NCBI RefSeq assembly: GCF_002794355.1
Contig: NZ_PGOI01000002.1
Span: forward strand, 124,001-188,000
Direction of reading: 5' to 3'
Length of the DNA stretch: 64,000 nucleotides
Source of the DNA: Pseudorhodobacter sp. MZDSW-24AT
GTDB taxonomy: Bacteria; Pseudomonadota; Alphaproteobacteria; Rhodobacterales; Rhodobacteraceae
The notes under the pieces were generated by a model. The model was not told where the DNA came from and did not search any database. It saw only the letters and a program-made list of their open reading frames with translations. The stretch's first letter is position 1, and each line of letters opens with the position of its first letter. Position numbers and translations under genes: made by a program. Below, piece after piece: positions 63,608 to 64,000 of the stretch.

Positions 63608-63628
63608 CGATTTTTCGCAGAAAAATCG
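63608..63628 (+). repeat. 21-nt palindrome, copy 2 (3' of iscR)
   Basis: The same arms, CGATTTTTC and GAAAAATCG around GCA, as at 16578 and in the same orientation relative to the upstream gene. It begins 4 bases after the iscR stop and ends 18 bases before the next start codon. Confidence 0.85.
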
Positions 63629-63646
63629 TGCAGGAAGGACAGGACG

Positions 63647-64000
63647 ATGCGGCTTTATCTTGACTGGAACGCCACCACACCGCTGCGCCCCGAGGCGCGG
63701 GCGGCGATGGTCGCGGCGATGGAGATTGTCGGCAACCCCTCCAGCGTCCATGCCGAAGGCCGCGCGGCCAAGGCTCTGATCGAAAACGCCCGCGCGCGCA
63801 TTGCCGCCGCCCTAGGGGCCGATGGGGCTGATATCGTCTTTACCTCCGGTGCCACCGAAGCCGCTGCCCTTGCCTCTGCCGGGCGGGATCTGGCCTGCGC
63901 CGAAGTCGAGCATGATGCCGTGCTGGCGTGGTGCGAGGCTTTGCTGCCGGTCGATGCCGACGGGCGCATCGAGGCCCGTGTCCCGCGTGAATGCGCGGTC
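63647..64000 (+). CDS. Cysteine desulfurase (IscS/NifS-like), N-terminal part
   Basis: The first 118 codons of a class V aminotransferase, cut by the window end. MRLYLDWNATTPLRPEAR and GNPSSVHAEGR are the typical opening of cysteine desulfurases, and FTSGATEAAAL is the cofactor-binding turn (usual form FTSGATES). AGGACAGGACG precedes the ATG. It follows iscR and would supply sulfur for cluster assembly. The pyridoxal lysine and active cysteine lie beyond the window. Confidence 0.88.
   Translation, partial: MRLYLDWNATTPLRPEARAAMVAAMEIVGNPSSVHAEGRAAKALIENARARIAAALGADGADIVFTSGATEAAALASAGRDLACAEVEHDAVLAWCEALLPVDADGRIEARVPRECAV

Overview
The window (GC-rich, roughly 60-65% by eye) reads as a chromosomal segment of a Rhodobacterales alphaproteobacterium (Rhodobacter/Paracoccaceae-like). 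Supporting evidence: the order dusB-ntrB-ntrC-ntrY-ntrX-trkA-trkH-hfq-hflX; an NtrC without the GAFTGA loop; a fused ispDF; a CckA kinase preceded by a perfect CtrA box; an alphaproteobacterial SOS box (GAAC-N7-GAAC) before recA; an IscR that lacks the usual cysteine triad; and a homologue of GafA, the direct activator of gene transfer agent (GTA) production in Rhodobacter capsulatus. Almost all of the window is coding. I found no rRNA, tRNA, insertion sequence, prophage or CRISPR array.

Layout. 1-2684: end of a FIST sensory protein overlapping a PAS hybrid histidine kinase. 2763-7017: a form II CO-dehydrogenase-like molybdenum hydroxylase operon (coxG-S-L-M), closed by a terminator. 7079-9545 (minus): a polysaccharide export pair (KpsE-like and KpsT-like) without its permease. 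9665-16541 (minus, several units): TetR regulator overlapping ppk2, an alpha/beta hydrolase overlapping metA, a P-loop ATPase, a FadL/OmpP1 outer-membrane protein, a DMT exporter and an antibiotic-biosynthesis-type monooxygenase. 16619-18187: guaA. 18400-19947: a pyrrolysine-free MttB-family methyltransferase. 19990-21610: a small unknown protein divergent from the gafA homologue, whose 226-bp upstream region carries CtrA-, DnaA- and LexA-like sites. 21744-27193: lipA, a Coq10/RatA-type protein, hpt with a tiny overlapping membrane protein, a dihaem cytochrome c, and the overlapping operon ispDF-pgpA-cinA. 27369-39324: nitrogen regulation and potassium uptake (ntrBCYX, trkAH), hfq and hflX. 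39568-44627: guaB, an RsmB-type methyltransferase and cckA. 45125-49314: recA, alaS and a DUF1330 protein. 49444-56805: a class II glutamine amidotransferase, a DctB/DctD-type two-component pair and the TAXI-TRAP transporter it probably controls. 56882-62948: a periplasmic histidine phosphatase, typA, a YitT membrane protein, icd, an HD hydrolase, a small conserved protein and an alpha/beta hydrolase. 63136-64000: iscR and the start of a cysteine desulfurase gene, behind an Irr/ICE-like box.

How the genes work together. The most connected theme is the CckA-CtrA-GafA axis. CckA phosphorylates CtrA through ChpT, and both cckA and the gafA homologue carry CtrA-type sites within about 90 bases of their starts. 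This suggests feedback on the kinase and a feed-forward link to GTA production; recA, with its SOS box, lies next to cckA. A second theme is sensing coupled to uptake or oxidation: the hybrid kinase beside cox, and DctBD beside TAXI-TRAP. The strongest unexplained sequence signals are two copies of a 21-nt palindrome, each directly 3' of a gene and in the same orientation relative to it (after guaA and iscR); a 27-nt-arm inverted repeat between hflX and guaB that resembles a repeat after lipA; and a hairpin that encloses the hflX start codon.
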